Of a stretch of DNA of 64,000 nucleotides, positions 16,119 through 25,295 are shown in pieces. Source of the stretch: Kordiimonas lipolytica. Lineage in GTDB: Bacteria > Pseudomonadota > Alphaproteobacteria > Sphingomonadales > Kordiimonadaceae. The translations under genes were made by a program, and so were the position numbers. The DNA lies in the NCBI RefSeq assembly GCF_001550065.1, contig NZ_LRUB01000028.1:1-64000 (forward strand), given 5' to 3'. Numbering within the stretch: position 1 is the stretch's first letter; the number at the start of each line of letters is the position of its first letter. The notes beneath the pieces were generated by a model that did no database searches, had not been told where the DNA came from, and saw only the letters and a program-made list of their open reading frames with translations.

Positions 16119-17516
16119 TTAACTATCAGAACCGTCGCCGTTTCTGGCAGAACCGGTCAGGCCCAGTGACTTCAGTTTTCTATGCAGGGCGGAACGCTCC
16201 ATACCTATGAAAGCGGCCGTCCGTGATATATTTCCACTGAACCGGTTTATCTGAACCTTCAGATATTCCCGCTCAAAGGCCTCTCTGGCCTCCCTCAGCG
16301 GCGTCGTCATAATGGCCCCATTACTACCAGAGTGCAACAAGTCACCCGAGCCGCTTTGAATTTCTGGTGGCAACTGGTCGGCTGTAATTTCCCCGTCCAG
16401 CTCGTCAGAGCCCATAATCACGACCCGTTCCATGATATTCTTCAACTGGCGGACATTACCCGGCCAGTCATAGGACTGCAACGCGGCGACCGCATCATCC
16501 GCCAGATATACCTTTGGCCGCCCCGTTGCTTCGGCAAGGGCATCAAGAAAACTCTGAGCCAAGACCGGTATGTCCTCGCGTCGCTCTGAAAGTGCGGCCA
16601 TTTTCAGGGGCACGACATTCAGCCGGTGAAACAGATCTTCGCGAAAACGGCCTTCGGCGATCTCTGAAACGAGATCCTTGCTGGTCGCGGAGATCACGCG
16701 CACATCAACCTTTACGCCTGTATTGCCGCCAACTCTCTCAAAGGCTTGATCTGTCAGAACCCGAAGAATTTTTGCTTGTGTGGGCAGCGGCATATCGCCC
16801 ACTTCATCTATGAAAAGCGTACCGCCGTGCGCGCGCTCAAAAAGGCCGGTCTTCACAACTCCACCGTTTTGTTCGACACCGAACAGCTCCTGTTCCATGC
16901 GGTGCGGCTCCATAGAAGCTGCACTTACAACAACAAACGAACTGCCAACACGGTGCGACCGGTTATGAATCTGCCGCGCTGCGACTTCCTTGCCGGAACC
17001 CGATGGGCCATGAATCAATACGCGGCTGTTGGTAGCAGCGACCTTCTCAATACTCTGGCGCAAACCATTGATAGCATTTGACTTTCCAGTGATATCAACC
17101 GTGAAGACAGATCGCTTTTTCAGCTCTTCATTCTCGCGACGAAGGCGCTCCGCTTCGGTCGCACGTTGTACAGTCAGCAGCAAATGGTCCGCCTCGAAAG
17201 GCTTTTCTATGAAGTCGTAAGCCCCCTTCTTGATCGCGGCGACTGCTGTTTCAATGTTCCCATGTCCGCTGATGACAACCACCGGCAACTCCCGATGACG
17301 GGATTTCACGAGCTCTAATATCTCAAGGCCGTCAAGTTTGCTGCCTTGCAGCCAGATATCCAGAACCATCAATGATGGTAGGCGCGCTTCAATTTCAGCG
17401 AGGCCAGTATCACTGTCTCGGGCTGTACGCGTGTTGTAGCCCTCATCTTCCAGAATACCGGAAATCAGTTCACGGATATCTTCTTCGTCGTCGATGATAA
17501 GGATATCAAGAGCCAT
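16119..17516 (-). CDS. ntrX: Response regulator NtrX (nitrogen/redox two-component system)
   Basis: NtrX is the partner of the kinase NtrY. The 465-residue protein has an N-terminal receiver domain with phospho-acceptor Asp53, an AAA+ domain with Walker A GPSGSGKE at 170-177 and Walker B GTLFIDE at 232-238, and a C-terminal Fis-type helix-turn-helix (NISRTAAFIGMERSALHRKL). The GAFTGA loop that contacts sigma-54 is replaced by GVEQNGGVVKTG. The neighbouring NtrC does have GAFTGA. NtrX may therefore regulate without sigma-54 activation, as reported for other alphaproteobacterial NtrX proteins. It follows ntrY by 22 bases. Confidence 0.95.
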   Translation of the reverse strand: MALDILIIDDEEDIRELISGILEDEGYNTRTARDSDTGLAEIEARLPSLMVLDIWLQGSKLDGLEILELVKSRHRELPVVVISGHGNIETAVAAIKKGAYDFIEKPFEADHLLLTVQRATEAERLRRENEELKKRSVFTVDITGKSNAINGLRQSIEKVAATNSRVLIHGPSGSGKEVAARQIHNRSHRVGSSFVVVSAASMEPHRMEQELFGVEQNGGVVKTGLFERAHGGTLFIDEVGDMPLPTQAKILRVLTDQAFERVGGNTGVKVDVRVISATSKDLVSEIAEGRFREDLFHRLNVVPLKMAALSERREDIPVLAQSFLDALAEATGRPKVYLADDAVAALQSYDWPGNVRQLKNIMERVVIMGSDELDGEITADQLPPEIQSGSGDLLHSGSNGAIMTTPLREAREAFEREYLKVQINRFSGNISRTAAFIGMERSALHRKLKSLGLTGSARNGDGSDS

Positions 17517-17538
17517 CTTTGGGCTTACTCCCTGGTTG

Positions 17539-19896
17539 TCACTCTGCCGCGCTTGCGCTGTTTTTCAGCGCAAGCTGCTGCTTGGTTTCATTCGAATGGG
17601 TTGTTTCAGCACGCTGATGCAGCGCTGCGTGTGAGAATGTCAAAATGGCCCGTGCGCCAACTGGTTTCCTGTCCACAATCTTAACGGTCCCGCCATGCTC
17701 CTCAACGATGCGGCGCACTATGGCAAGCCCAAGGCCTGTCCCTTTCGCGCGCGTCGTCACATACGGCTCCATTAGGCGGTTTTTTTGCTCCTGTGGCAGG
17801 CCAAGGCCATTGTCGTCGACCCTGATTTCAGTCCGGTCGTCATCTTGTGTCATGGTCACCTTGATCAAACCCGGCTCAACGGTATCGTTGATATTCTGCA
17901 TATCAGTGGCCGTCCTTGCCTGAACCGACTCAGATGCATTCTTGAGGATGTTTGTCAGCGCTTGCCCGATCAGTCGTCCATCACATGGCAACAGCCGGCT
18001 ATCTTTCGGAAGGTCTGTCGTAAATTGAATCTTGGCCGCAGCCACGTCCTGCAAGAACACGGCCTGTTTCACAACATCCACCAAGTCATTTTCCTTGAAA
18101 ATTGGAGCCGGCATGCGAGCAAAAGATGAGAATTCATCCACCATTCGGCGCAGGTCTCCGACTTGACGGATAATAGTATCTGTACACTGGGAAAACACCT
18201 TTACGTCAGTGGTGATTTCCTTTGTGTATTTACGCCTCAAGCGCTCGGCCGAAAGCTGGATCGGCGTCAGCGGATTCTTGATTTCATGGGCGATCCGGCG
18301 CGCCACATCAGCCCAAGCTGCCGTCCGTTGGTCTGCCAACTGTTCAGTCAGATCGTCAAACGTCACCACGTAGCCGGCGATATTGTCATTTTCGGATTTT
18401 TCGACAAACACGCGAACCAGAAGTGTCCGCCCCTCTTCCCCAACCTCCACCTGTACCTGGCCCTTGGCCTCACCGGCATTTGAACCCTCAGCCTGCGCCA
18501 GCAGCTCACGAAACTCAGGCACAACATCATGCAAGCGTTCCCCGACCAACTCGTCGTGGGTGCGCCCCAGAAGGCTGGAAGCAGACCGGTTTGGCAGGAA
18601 GATGGTCCCGTCCTGCTGCATGCCTATGACGCCTGCGGATACACCTTCCAGCACCTCTTCAAGGAAGCGCCGGCGTTCGTCCAGTTCCTGGTTGGCAACA
18701 AGCAACGCGTCTTGTTGCTTTGCCAGCTGGTCTGTCATGCGGTTGAAGGCGCGACTAAGGGTGCCGACTTCATCACTGGTAGGAACGCTGGGCACCCTGG
18801 CGTCCAATTCGCCTTTACCTACCCGCTCTGCTGCATCCACCAGGTTGGAAAGCGGGGTGACAAGTCGACTTGAAAACCAAAGGCCAACCCATATGGCAGC
18901 AAGGAGTATCAGAAGTGCAACGATGATGAAAACAACATTGAACTGCAACTGAATGTCGCTGCGCTGCCCCTCGAGGTTTTCATAGTCGGCCACTGCACTT
19001 CGGGTCGCTTCCAGATACGCCAGAACCTGGGGGTTCAGGTCCCGCGCCACATAAAGATAGGTCGGCTTGAAAAAGGAAGTCAGCCGGATCATCCCAACTA
19101 CTGTGTTGTCCGCACGGTTGGAGGCGACAAACATGCCATCATGTCGAACCCTGGCGATCATATCATCCTTTAGGCGGATCGTTGCCAACTCAAGCCCCTG
19201 ACTGGCACGGGCCAAAACGGCGCCTTCTGTATCGGTATCGCTGTACTCAATAACCAAGACTTCAGAAAGGAGCCTGGTATTCAATGCACCGTATGCCACC
19301 TGCCTAAGCGCCAATTGATCAGCCTGCTGCAACGGGGTCATTCGGTTGAAAGCAAGCGCAATGGCTTGCATATCCTTCTCGATCGTCGCGCGGTGTTCGA
19401 CCATATAGGCTTCAGCAACCTCAAGCGAATTGTTGATGGTGGAGCGCACCTTTTCGCTGAACCAGCCTTGAATGCCAAATTCAAGAAACAAGGCTGAGAA
19501 AACCGTCATGATGATTGGCGGAATGATAGCAATGGCAATGAAGAAGCCAGTCATTTTGGTCTGCAGCCGCGAGCCTGCAGCCTTACCCTTCTTGGCGCTC
19601 CAAATACGCACAAACCAGCGCCCGATCGATACACCAAGTGCCATCAGAAGCGCCAGATTGATTGCCAGAAGCACGCGCATCGTCCGGCCTGACGTCACTT
19701 CGAACGGCGCTGACTTGCGAGACATGGTGATATAGGTTGCGATCGCCGCAATCACCGCCAGGATGGAAAGAAGAATCTCGATCCGACCGCCCAGATTGAA
19801 ACGACGGGCCCAAAGCATAAAGCGGGCCCAACGACGGTTGGGCAGCTTCGGTATTTTTGGCGCATCTGGCGAACTGATCTTAGACATAGCGCCCAT
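17539..19896 (-). CDS. ntrY: Sensor histidine kinase NtrY
   Basis: This membrane kinase phosphorylates NtrX. The 785-residue protein has hydrophobic segments near 38-58, 73-93 and 114-140, a periplasmic-type region to about 319, a further membrane helix at 320-342, HAMP (about 343-395), PAS (about 405-520), and a HisKA domain with His537 in RRIAHEIKNPLTPIQ. The ATPase domain carries NILKNASES and KGTGLGLAIVRRI. The start is uncertain between ATG 19896 and ATG 19887, with no strong ribosome-binding site for either. It sits between ntrC and ntrX. Confidence 0.95.
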   Translation of the reverse strand: MGAMSKISSPDAPKIPKLPNRRWARFMLWARRFNLGGRIEILLSILAVIAAIATYITMSRKSAPFEVTSGRTMRVLLAINLALLMALGVSIGRWFVRIWSAKKGKAAGSRLQTKMTGFFIAIAIIPPIIMTVFSALFLEFGIQGWFSEKVRSTINNSLEVAEAYMVEHRATIEKDMQAIALAFNRMTPLQQADQLALRQVAYGALNTRLLSEVLVIEYSDTDTEGAVLARASQGLELATIRLKDDMIARVRHDGMFVASNRADNTVVGMIRLTSFFKPTYLYVARDLNPQVLAYLEATRSAVADYENLEGQRSDIQLQFNVVFIIVALLILLAAIWVGLWFSSRLVTPLSNLVDAAERVGKGELDARVPSVPTSDEVGTLSRAFNRMTDQLAKQQDALLVANQELDERRRFLEEVLEGVSAGVIGMQQDGTIFLPNRSASSLLGRTHDELVGERLHDVVPEFRELLAQAEGSNAGEAKGQVQVEVGEEGRTLLVRVFVEKSENDNIAGYVVTFDDLTEQLADQRTAAWADVARRIAHEIKNPLTPIQLSAERLRRKYTKEITTDVKVFSQCTDTIIRQVGDLRRMVDEFSSFARMPAPIFKENDLVDVVKQAVFLQDVAAAKIQFTTDLPKDSRLLPCDGRLIGQALTNILKNASESVQARTATDMQNINDTVEPGLIKVTMTQDDDRTEIRVDDNGLGLPQEQKNRLMEPYVTTRAKGTGLGLAIVRRIVEEHGGTVKIVDRKPVGARAILTFSHAALHQRAETTHSNETKQQLALKNSASAAE

Positions 19897-19967
19897 GATG
19901 CATATTTGCCACTATTGTTCCAGAAATATCACACACAGAAATCAAAAAAGCACTGAACTCGAAGAGC

Positions 19968-21422
19968 CTAGCTGCCTTTGGCCGGCATGGAGATGTCCAA
20001 TTCCCGGATCTTTTTTCGAAGCGTATTGCGGTTCAGGCCCAGAAGCTCTGCAGCTTTCACCTGATTCCCCTGCGTGACAGCCAGAACTTTCTGGATGAGG
20101 GGCCGTTCCACCTCCCGCAAAATGCGCTGGTAGAGCCCGGCGGGCGGCAGGTCGTCGTCATGGTAATCGAAATACTGATCCAGATGCTGGCGAACAGTCT
20201 GCGACAGGTTTCCCCCGCTGATATTGGCCATCATCCCCATTGGGGCACCGGCCAACTCGGAGGTCGAGCGTTCAAACTCGCTCTGGATGATCGTGCCGGA
20301 AATTTCATTTCCTGGGTAAAGGGCGCAAATCCGGTGCAGCAGGTTTTCCAGCTCACGCACGTTGCCAGGCCAGTCAAACGACTTCAGGACCTTCTTGGCG
20401 CCCTCTGTTAGTTTTTTGAGCGGCAAGCCATTGTCTGCGGCTTTTCGGAGGAAATGTTCGGCCAAATCAGGGATATCGTCAGCCCTGTCACGAAGCGGCG
20501 GCAGGTTAAGGGGGACTACGTTAAGGCGGAAGAACAGGTCTTCCCGGAAGTCGCCGGAGCGCACCATATTCCTTAGATTACGGTTGGTTGCCGCTACTAT
20601 ACGTACGTTTGCCTTGATGCTGGCCTGGCCACCTACCGTCCGGTATTCGCCTTCCTGCAGCACGCGCAAAAGCCGCGTCTGGGCCTCAAGCGGCATATCA
20701 CCAATCTCGTCAAGGAACAGCGTTCCGCCCTTTGCCTGGCCGAAACGGCCCAACGTGCGTGTCTCTGCTCCCGTAAAGGCCCCACGTTCGTGGCCGAAAA
20801 GCTCACTTTCAATCAGCTCCTTCGGGATTGCCGCCATATTTACCGGCACAAAGGGATTGTCCGCCCGCGGTCCGTGGTTATGGATTGCGCGTGCAACAAG
20901 CTCCTTGCCTGTGCCACTTTCGCCTGTCACCATCACCGTCAGGTCTGTGTTCACCACACGCGCCATCGTACGGTAGATCTCCTGCATCGCAGTCGAGCGA
21001 CCAATGATCAAGCTGTCATCTTTTTCGATTGCAGTATATGCAGTTGCGCCACGTTCTTTAAGAGCTTTCTTAACCGTGGAAACTAGCTCGTCGATGTCAA
21101 ATGGCTTCGGTAGATATTCATACGCCCCTTTGCCGGTCGCGGCCATGGCAGTAGACAGGGTGTTCTGCGCGCTCATGATAATGAATGGCAGTTCCGGGCG
21201 TGCTTCAATCAACTCAGGCATGGCATCCAGCCCACTGCCAGACGGCATGATAACATCAGATATAACAACATTGCCCTGACCGCCCAGGACCAAACGCTTC
21301 AGTTCCGGGATATCTTCGGCTTCCAGTACAATCCAACCTTCCTGGCGCAGCGCCTCGCTCACCACGAGGCGGATTGTCATGTCATCGTCGGCGACGATAA
21401 TCGTCGGTTTTGCCTGTGCCAT
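19968..21422 (-). CDS. ntrC: Nitrogen regulation response regulator NtrC
   Basis: NtrC activates sigma-54 promoters under nitrogen limitation. The 484-residue protein has a receiver domain with Asp56, an AAA+ domain with GESGTGKE, an intact GAFTGA loop in HERGAFTGAE, and GGTLFLDEIGDM. The C-terminal Fis-type helix-turn-helix reads VKAAELLGLNRNTLRKKI. Its ATG overlaps the ntrB stop by one base (TAATG), giving tight coupling of kinase and regulator. It is full length for the family. Confidence 0.97.
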   Translation of the reverse strand: MAQAKPTIIVADDDMTIRLVVSEALRQEGWIVLEAEDIPELKRLVLGGQGNVVISDVIMPSGSGLDAMPELIEARPELPFIIMSAQNTLSTAMAATGKGAYEYLPKPFDIDELVSTVKKALKERGATAYTAIEKDDSLIIGRSTAMQEIYRTMARVVNTDLTVMVTGESGTGKELVARAIHNHGPRADNPFVPVNMAAIPKELIESELFGHERGAFTGAETRTLGRFGQAKGGTLFLDEIGDMPLEAQTRLLRVLQEGEYRTVGGQASIKANVRIVAATNRNLRNMVRSGDFREDLFFRLNVVPLNLPPLRDRADDIPDLAEHFLRKAADNGLPLKKLTEGAKKVLKSFDWPGNVRELENLLHRICALYPGNEISGTIIQSEFERSTSELAGAPMGMMANISGGNLSQTVRQHLDQYFDYHDDDLPPAGLYQRILREVERPLIQKVLAVTQGNQVKAAELLGLNRNTLRKKIRELDISMPAKGS

Positions 21423-22525
21423 TATTTTGCATCCTCATACAGAGCGAGCTGAATTTTAAATACCGCACCGCCGTGCGGGTGGTTATCGCAGGTCACGGTG
21501 CCACCCATTTCGCTGACATAGCGCGCGACCAGGGCAAGGCCCAGGCCGGTACCGCCTTCCTTGCCACTGACAAAAGGATCGAACAGATGCCCCTTAAGGT
21601 GCTCGGGAATACCTGGGCCACTGTCATGTATCGCGATCTCGATAGGCAAGCGGATTCGCTCGCCTGAGCGCCCAGTAATCCAGATGCCATGCCGGTATGA
21701 CGTGCTGATCGTAATGTCCGCCTCTGGCCCTGCAGCCTCCACGGCATTCTTGATCAGGTTCAGGAAAATCTGGACCAAGCGGTCATAGAGCCCGGCAACG
21801 GGCGGCAGTGATGGGTCAAATCTTGGCCTGAAAATACATTTTGCCCCAAACCCAGCGACTGCGACATTCAGCACATGATCAAGCACTTCATGGATATTGA
21901 CTGGCTCCAGTACGGCCTGGGATGGGTTGCTGAAAGTCTCCAGCTCATCCACCAGGCCTTTGATACGGTCCACTTCCTTGCAGATCAGTTCCGTCAGCTT
22001 GATATTCTTGTCATCAAGCGCCCGCCCCATAAGCTGGGCCGCCCCACGAATACCTGAGAGCGGGTTCTTGATTTCATGGGCCAGCATAGATGCAAGGCCA
22101 CCCACAGACCGTGCGGCGGCTTCCATATGATCGCGTTTTTCCAGAAAGGCGGTAATCCTGCGCGGTTGCGCGGTCAACAGCACTACCCCTTCAGTCCCGT
22201 AGGGGTGTGCGTGCAGGTCCATCAGTTCAATATCCCCAATGGGAGGCACCACGGAAACGTCATAGCTATTGAGTGGCGTATTTTCCTCACGCGACCGGGT
22301 AACAATGTTAAGTGCCTCGCCGCCGATGCCGCGGATATGGTTGATCGGGCTGCCAATCAGGCTTTCACGGCTGCGCTCAAAAATGGCCTCTGCCTGGGCA
22401 TAAACCTCCAGGATGCAATCGTCGGCCCCGACCACAAACACGGCCTGCGACAAGCTGTGCAGGATGTCCTGGGCGACAATCTCCGCCAGCGGTCCTTGAT
22501 CCAAGCCCTCCCCCGTGCTTGTCAT
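21422..22525 (-). CDS. ntrB: Nitrogen regulation sensor kinase NtrB
   Basis: NtrB is the soluble PII-responsive kinase for NtrC. The protein is 367 residues from the ATG at 22525. An N-terminal PAS domain (about 15-125) precedes HisKA with His150 in MLAHEIKNPLSGIRGAAQL, then HATPase motifs NLIKNAVEA and GGTGLGLALVARY. A start seven residues upstream (22546) is possible but lies inside dusB; the chosen ATG overlaps the dusB stop as TGATG. The order dusB-ntrB-ntrC-ntrY-ntrX is well conserved in alphaproteobacteria. Confidence 0.95.
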   Translation of the reverse strand: MTSTGEGLDQGPLAEIVAQDILHSLSQAVFVVGADDCILEVYAQAEAIFERSRESLIGSPINHIRGIGGEALNIVTRSREENTPLNSYDVSVVPPIGDIELMDLHAHPYGTEGVVLLTAQPRRITAFLEKRDHMEAAARSVGGLASMLAHEIKNPLSGIRGAAQLMGRALDDKNIKLTELICKEVDRIKGLVDELETFSNPSQAVLEPVNIHEVLDHVLNVAVAGFGAKCIFRPRFDPSLPPVAGLYDRLVQIFLNLIKNAVEAAGPEADITISTSYRHGIWITGRSGERIRLPIEIAIHDSGPGIPEHLKGHLFDPFVSGKEGGTGLGLALVARYVSEMGGTVTCDNHPHGGAVFKIQLALYEDAK

Positions 22526-23511
22526 CAGGCGGCTGCCTGCTCGCACAAAGGCAAATAGAATTCCTTGAGAGCTGCCTTTACCTTTTCAGGTTCCTCAATG
22601 CGGTTCACCTCGTTGCGGAATTCCGCAGAGCTATGAAGCCCTTTTGTGTACCATCCCAAATGCTTGCGTGCGATGCGCACGCCCCCTTCGACACCATAGT
22701 GGGTCAAGATGTCGTCATAATGCTCAAGAACCAGCTGAAGCTGCTCTTCAAGCGCTGGCTCATCAATCTTCTCGCCGGTACGGAGATAATGCATCACCTG
22801 GCCTACAAGCCATGGCTTCCCGTAAGTGCCTCGGCCAATCATGACACCGTCAGCGCCGGAATCGGCCAGCGCCTGGTCCACATCTTCAAATGTGTTGATG
22901 TCGCCGTTCACAATTACTGGGAGGTCAACGGCCTCCTTGACGATGCCGACCTTCTTCCAGTCAGCATGGCCGCGATACATCTGGCAGCGCGTACGGCCAT
23001 GAACCGTGATCATCTTCACGCCGGCTTCCTGCGCGATTTTCGCAAGCTCAGGCGCGTTGAAACTGCTGTCGTCCCAGCCAAGGCGCATCTTCAGCGTTAC
23101 CGGCAGGTTCACCGCGTTCACGGTTGCATGGATCAGTTCACCAGCGTGATCCAGGTCCCGCATCAGGGCGGAACCGGCGTGGCCGTTCACCACCTTCTTT
23201 ACTGGGCAGCCCATGTTGATGTCGATGATGGCGGCGCCGCGATCTTCATTGAGTTTAGCGGCTTCTGCCATGCGCGCGCCCTCACAGCCTGCAAGCTGGA
23301 CTGACATTGGAAATTCTTCCGCGCAACTTGTAGCCATTTTCTGGCTCCGTTCGCTGGCGCGGATCATGGCTTCAGACGCAATCATTTCAGACACAACAAG
23401 GCCTGCTCCGTAACGCTTTACCAGTCGACGGAACGGCAAGTCGGTAACGCCGGACATGGGCGCGAGGATCACAGGGTCTTTGATTTCGACCGGACCAATG
23501 TTAAGAGCCAT
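22525..23511 (-). CDS. dusB: tRNA dihydrouridine synthase DusB
   Basis: This FMN enzyme reduces uridines in the tRNA D-loop. The 328-residue protein starts with [18 protein letters not shown], the family N-terminal signature. It has catalytic Cys102 in [12 protein letters not shown], then KMRLGW, the HGRT motif and the FMN-phosphate-binding [13 protein letters not shown]. It is the first gene of the long leftward ntr-trk run and is divergent from ispDF across a 102-base gap. The pairing with ntrB matches the conserved nifR3-ntrB arrangement. Confidence 0.96.
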   Translation of the reverse strand: MALNIGPVEIKDPVILAPMSGVTDLPFRRLVKRYGAGLVVSEMIASEAMIRASERSQKMATSCAEEFPMSVQLAGCEGARMAEAAKLNEDRGAAIIDINMGCPVKKVVNGHAGSALMRDLDHAGELIHATVNAVNLPVTLKMRLGWDDSSFNAPELAKIAQEAGVKMITVHGRTRCQMYRGHADWKKVGIVKEAVDLPVIVNGDINTFEDVDQALADSGADGVMIGRGTYGKPWLVGQVMHYLRTGEKIDEPALEEQLQLVLEHYDDILTHYGVEGGVRIARKHLGWYTKGLHSSAEFRNEVNRIEEPEKVKAALKEFYLPLCEQAAA

Positions 23512-23538
23512 TTTACAAACCTACACTTACGCTAATAC

Positions 23539-23563
23539 GCACTGCCTAAATATTGGGCACTGC
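23539..23563. repeat. Direct repeat GCACTGC in the dusB-ispDF promoter region
   Basis: GCACTGC occurs at 23539-23545 and again at 23557-23563, an 18-base period that places both copies on the same face of the helix. It lies in the 102-base divergent gap and could be a regulator site for either operon. No regulator is identifiable from the sequence. Confidence 0.3.
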
Positions 23564-23613
23564 TTATGCCAGAAGTTTTGGTAAAAAGCCAGCCCGAGAT
23601 TGAAAGGCCTCAT

Positions 23614-24777
23614 ATGACGCAAGTTTCTATCGTGATAGTCGCCGCAGGGCGTGGCAGCAGGGCCGGTGAAGGCCTGCCGAAGCAATATCGTAAGCTGGGT
23701 GGCAAGGCTGTGCTCAGACGCACCATCGAATCATTTCTTGCGATTGATCCCGGCTTTGACATTCGCTGCGTGATCCATCCGGATGACAAGGCCCTTTATG
23801 AGGAAGCCACTGCAGGCCTGAACCTGTTTGCGCCGGTTTTTGGCGGCGCTACCCGGCAGGAAAGTGTCTTTAACGGGCTGAAGGCGCTTGAACAGGACAC
23901 AGACTATGTGCTGGTGCATGACGCGGCGCGTCCCTTTGTGACCCACGAGGTGGTGATGGATGTCATCAAGGCACTGGATGCAGGTGCAGAAGCTGTGGTT
24001 CCAGGCGTTCCCGTGGCCGACACGCTAAAGAAGGTTCAGGACGGCACTATCAAGCATACTGTGGACCGAAGCGGCCTTTATGCTGTCCAGACACCGCAAG
24101 GGTTTCCCTACGCCAATCTGATTGCGGCGCACGAGGCTGCTTTAGGTCGGGAACTCACGGATGATGGGGCCGTTATGGAAGCATTTGGCGCCCATGTAGC
24201 CATATCAAAGGGCGACAGCGGCAATTTCAAACTCACCACACCCGATGATTTCAAGAAGGCGGAGCAACAGACCATGATGGCCCTGGGCGATATCAGAACC
24301 GGTAGCGGGTATGACGTACACCGTTTCGAGGAAGGCGACCATGTCTGGCTCTGCGGCGTCAAATTACCATTCACCAAAGCCCTGAAGGGCCATTCCGACG
24401 CTGACGTCGGCCTGCATGCGCTGACAGACGCCATTCTGGCCGCGCTGTGTGACGGCGATATCGGCACCCATTTCCCACCGTCAGATGATCAGTGGCGCGG
24501 AGCCCCAAGCGACGTTTTCCTGGCCTTCGCCCGCGACCGGGTCTTGGCGCGTGGCGGTCAGATTAGCCATGTCGGTGTCTGCCTTGTTTGCGAAAAGCCC
24601 AAGATCGGGCCACACAAGGACGCCATGCGCGACCGCATCGCCGAACTTCTGGCCATTCCCGCAAGTCGCGTGAGTGTACAGGCCACAACGACCGAAAAAC
24701 TTGGCTTTACTGGCCGTGAGGAAGGCATAGCCGCACAGGCAACGGCCACCCTGCGCCTGCCGATGGGGGATAACTGA
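23614..24777 (+). CDS. ispDF: Bifunctional IspD/IspF of the MEP isoprenoid pathway
   Basis: The N-terminal half is 2-C-methyl-D-erythritol 4-phosphate cytidylyltransferase and the C-terminal half is the 2,4-cyclodiphosphate synthase. IspD shows VAAGRGSRAGEGLPKQY at 9-25 and VLVHDAARPFV. IspF starts near residue 228 with GSGYDVHRF (Asp234 and His236 bind metal), then GHSDADVGLHALTDAIL and DIGTHFPPSD. The 387-residue start at ATG 23614 follows a GAAAGG ribosome-binding site; an upstream ATG at 23566 is less likely. The stop overlaps pgpA as TGATG. The fusion is typical of alphaproteobacteria. Confidence 0.96.
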   Translation: MTQVSIVIVAAGRGSRAGEGLPKQYRKLGGKAVLRRTIESFLAIDPGFDIRCVIHPDDKALYEEATAGLNLFAPVFGGATRQESVFNGLKALEQDTDYVLVHDAARPFVTHEVVMDVIKALDAGAEAVVPGVPVADTLKKVQDGTIKHTVDRSGLYAVQTPQGFPYANLIAAHEAALGRELTDDGAVMEAFGAHVAISKGDSGNFKLTTPDDFKKAEQQTMMALGDIRTGSGYDVHRFEEGDHVWLCGVKLPFTKALKGHSDADVGLHALTDAILAALCDGDIGTHFPPSDDQWRGAPSDVFLAFARDRVLARGGQISHVGVCLVCEKPKIGPHKDAMRDRIAELLAIPASRVSVQATTTEKLGFTGREEGIAAQATATLRLPMGDN

Positions 24778-25295
24778 TGGCGAAAGTATCGCTTCGCACC
24801 TGGGATGGCCGCACCAAAAGCTTCTCATTCTGGTGGGTGACAGCCTTCGGTTCCGGCATGCTCAAACCTGCTCCTGGTACGTGGGGTTCACTTGTGGCGG
24901 TCATCGCCGGATACTTCATGCTGAAAGCAGGCGTCGACCAGATAGAGATGGCAGCATGGGTGATTGGCATCACTCTGCTCTCCACCAAACTGATCGGCAG
25001 CATTGAGACTATCACTGGCATCCATGACGCACCGGAAATTGTCATCGACGAGGTTGCTGGCCAGTGGATCGCCTTGATCCCGCTTGTTGGGCTAACTGGG
25101 TCACCTATCCTGTTTGGTATCGCGTTCCTGCTGTTCCGCCTGTTCGACATTATCAAGCCATGGCCCATTGGCTGGCTTGATCGGCATGTGGACGGTGGCT
25201 TTGGCGTCATGGTGGACGATTTGGTCGCTGGCATTATGGCAGCAATTGTTATATGGCTCCTTCTAACACTCGATTTGTTAGACTGGGCGATTTAA
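24777..25295 (+). CDS. pgpA: Phosphatidylglycerophosphatase A
   Basis: PgpA removes phosphate from phosphatidylglycerophosphate to give phosphatidylglycerol. The 172-residue membrane protein carries the family motifs KPAPGTWGSL near residue 30 and IDEVAGQWI near residue 84, with later segments FDIIKPWPIGWLD and MVDDLVAG. Three to four hydrophobic helices are visible. Its ATG shares one base with the ispDF stop, and its stop overlaps the next gene as TAATG, so three genes are translationally chained. Confidence 0.93.
   Translation: MAKVSLRTWDGRTKSFSFWWVTAFGSGMLKPAPGTWGSLVAVIAGYFMLKAGVDQIEMAAWVIGITLLSTKLIGSIETITGIHDAPEIVIDEVAGQWIALIPLVGLTGSPILFGIAFLLFRLFDIIKPWPIGWLDRHVDGGFGVMVDDLVAGIMAAIVIWLLLTLDLLDWAI

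Noticed and set aside
22526..22546. An earlier ntrB start inside dusB
   Set aside because: It adds seven residues with no family similarity, while ATG 22525 overlaps the dusB stop as TGATG, the pattern used elsewhere in this operon.
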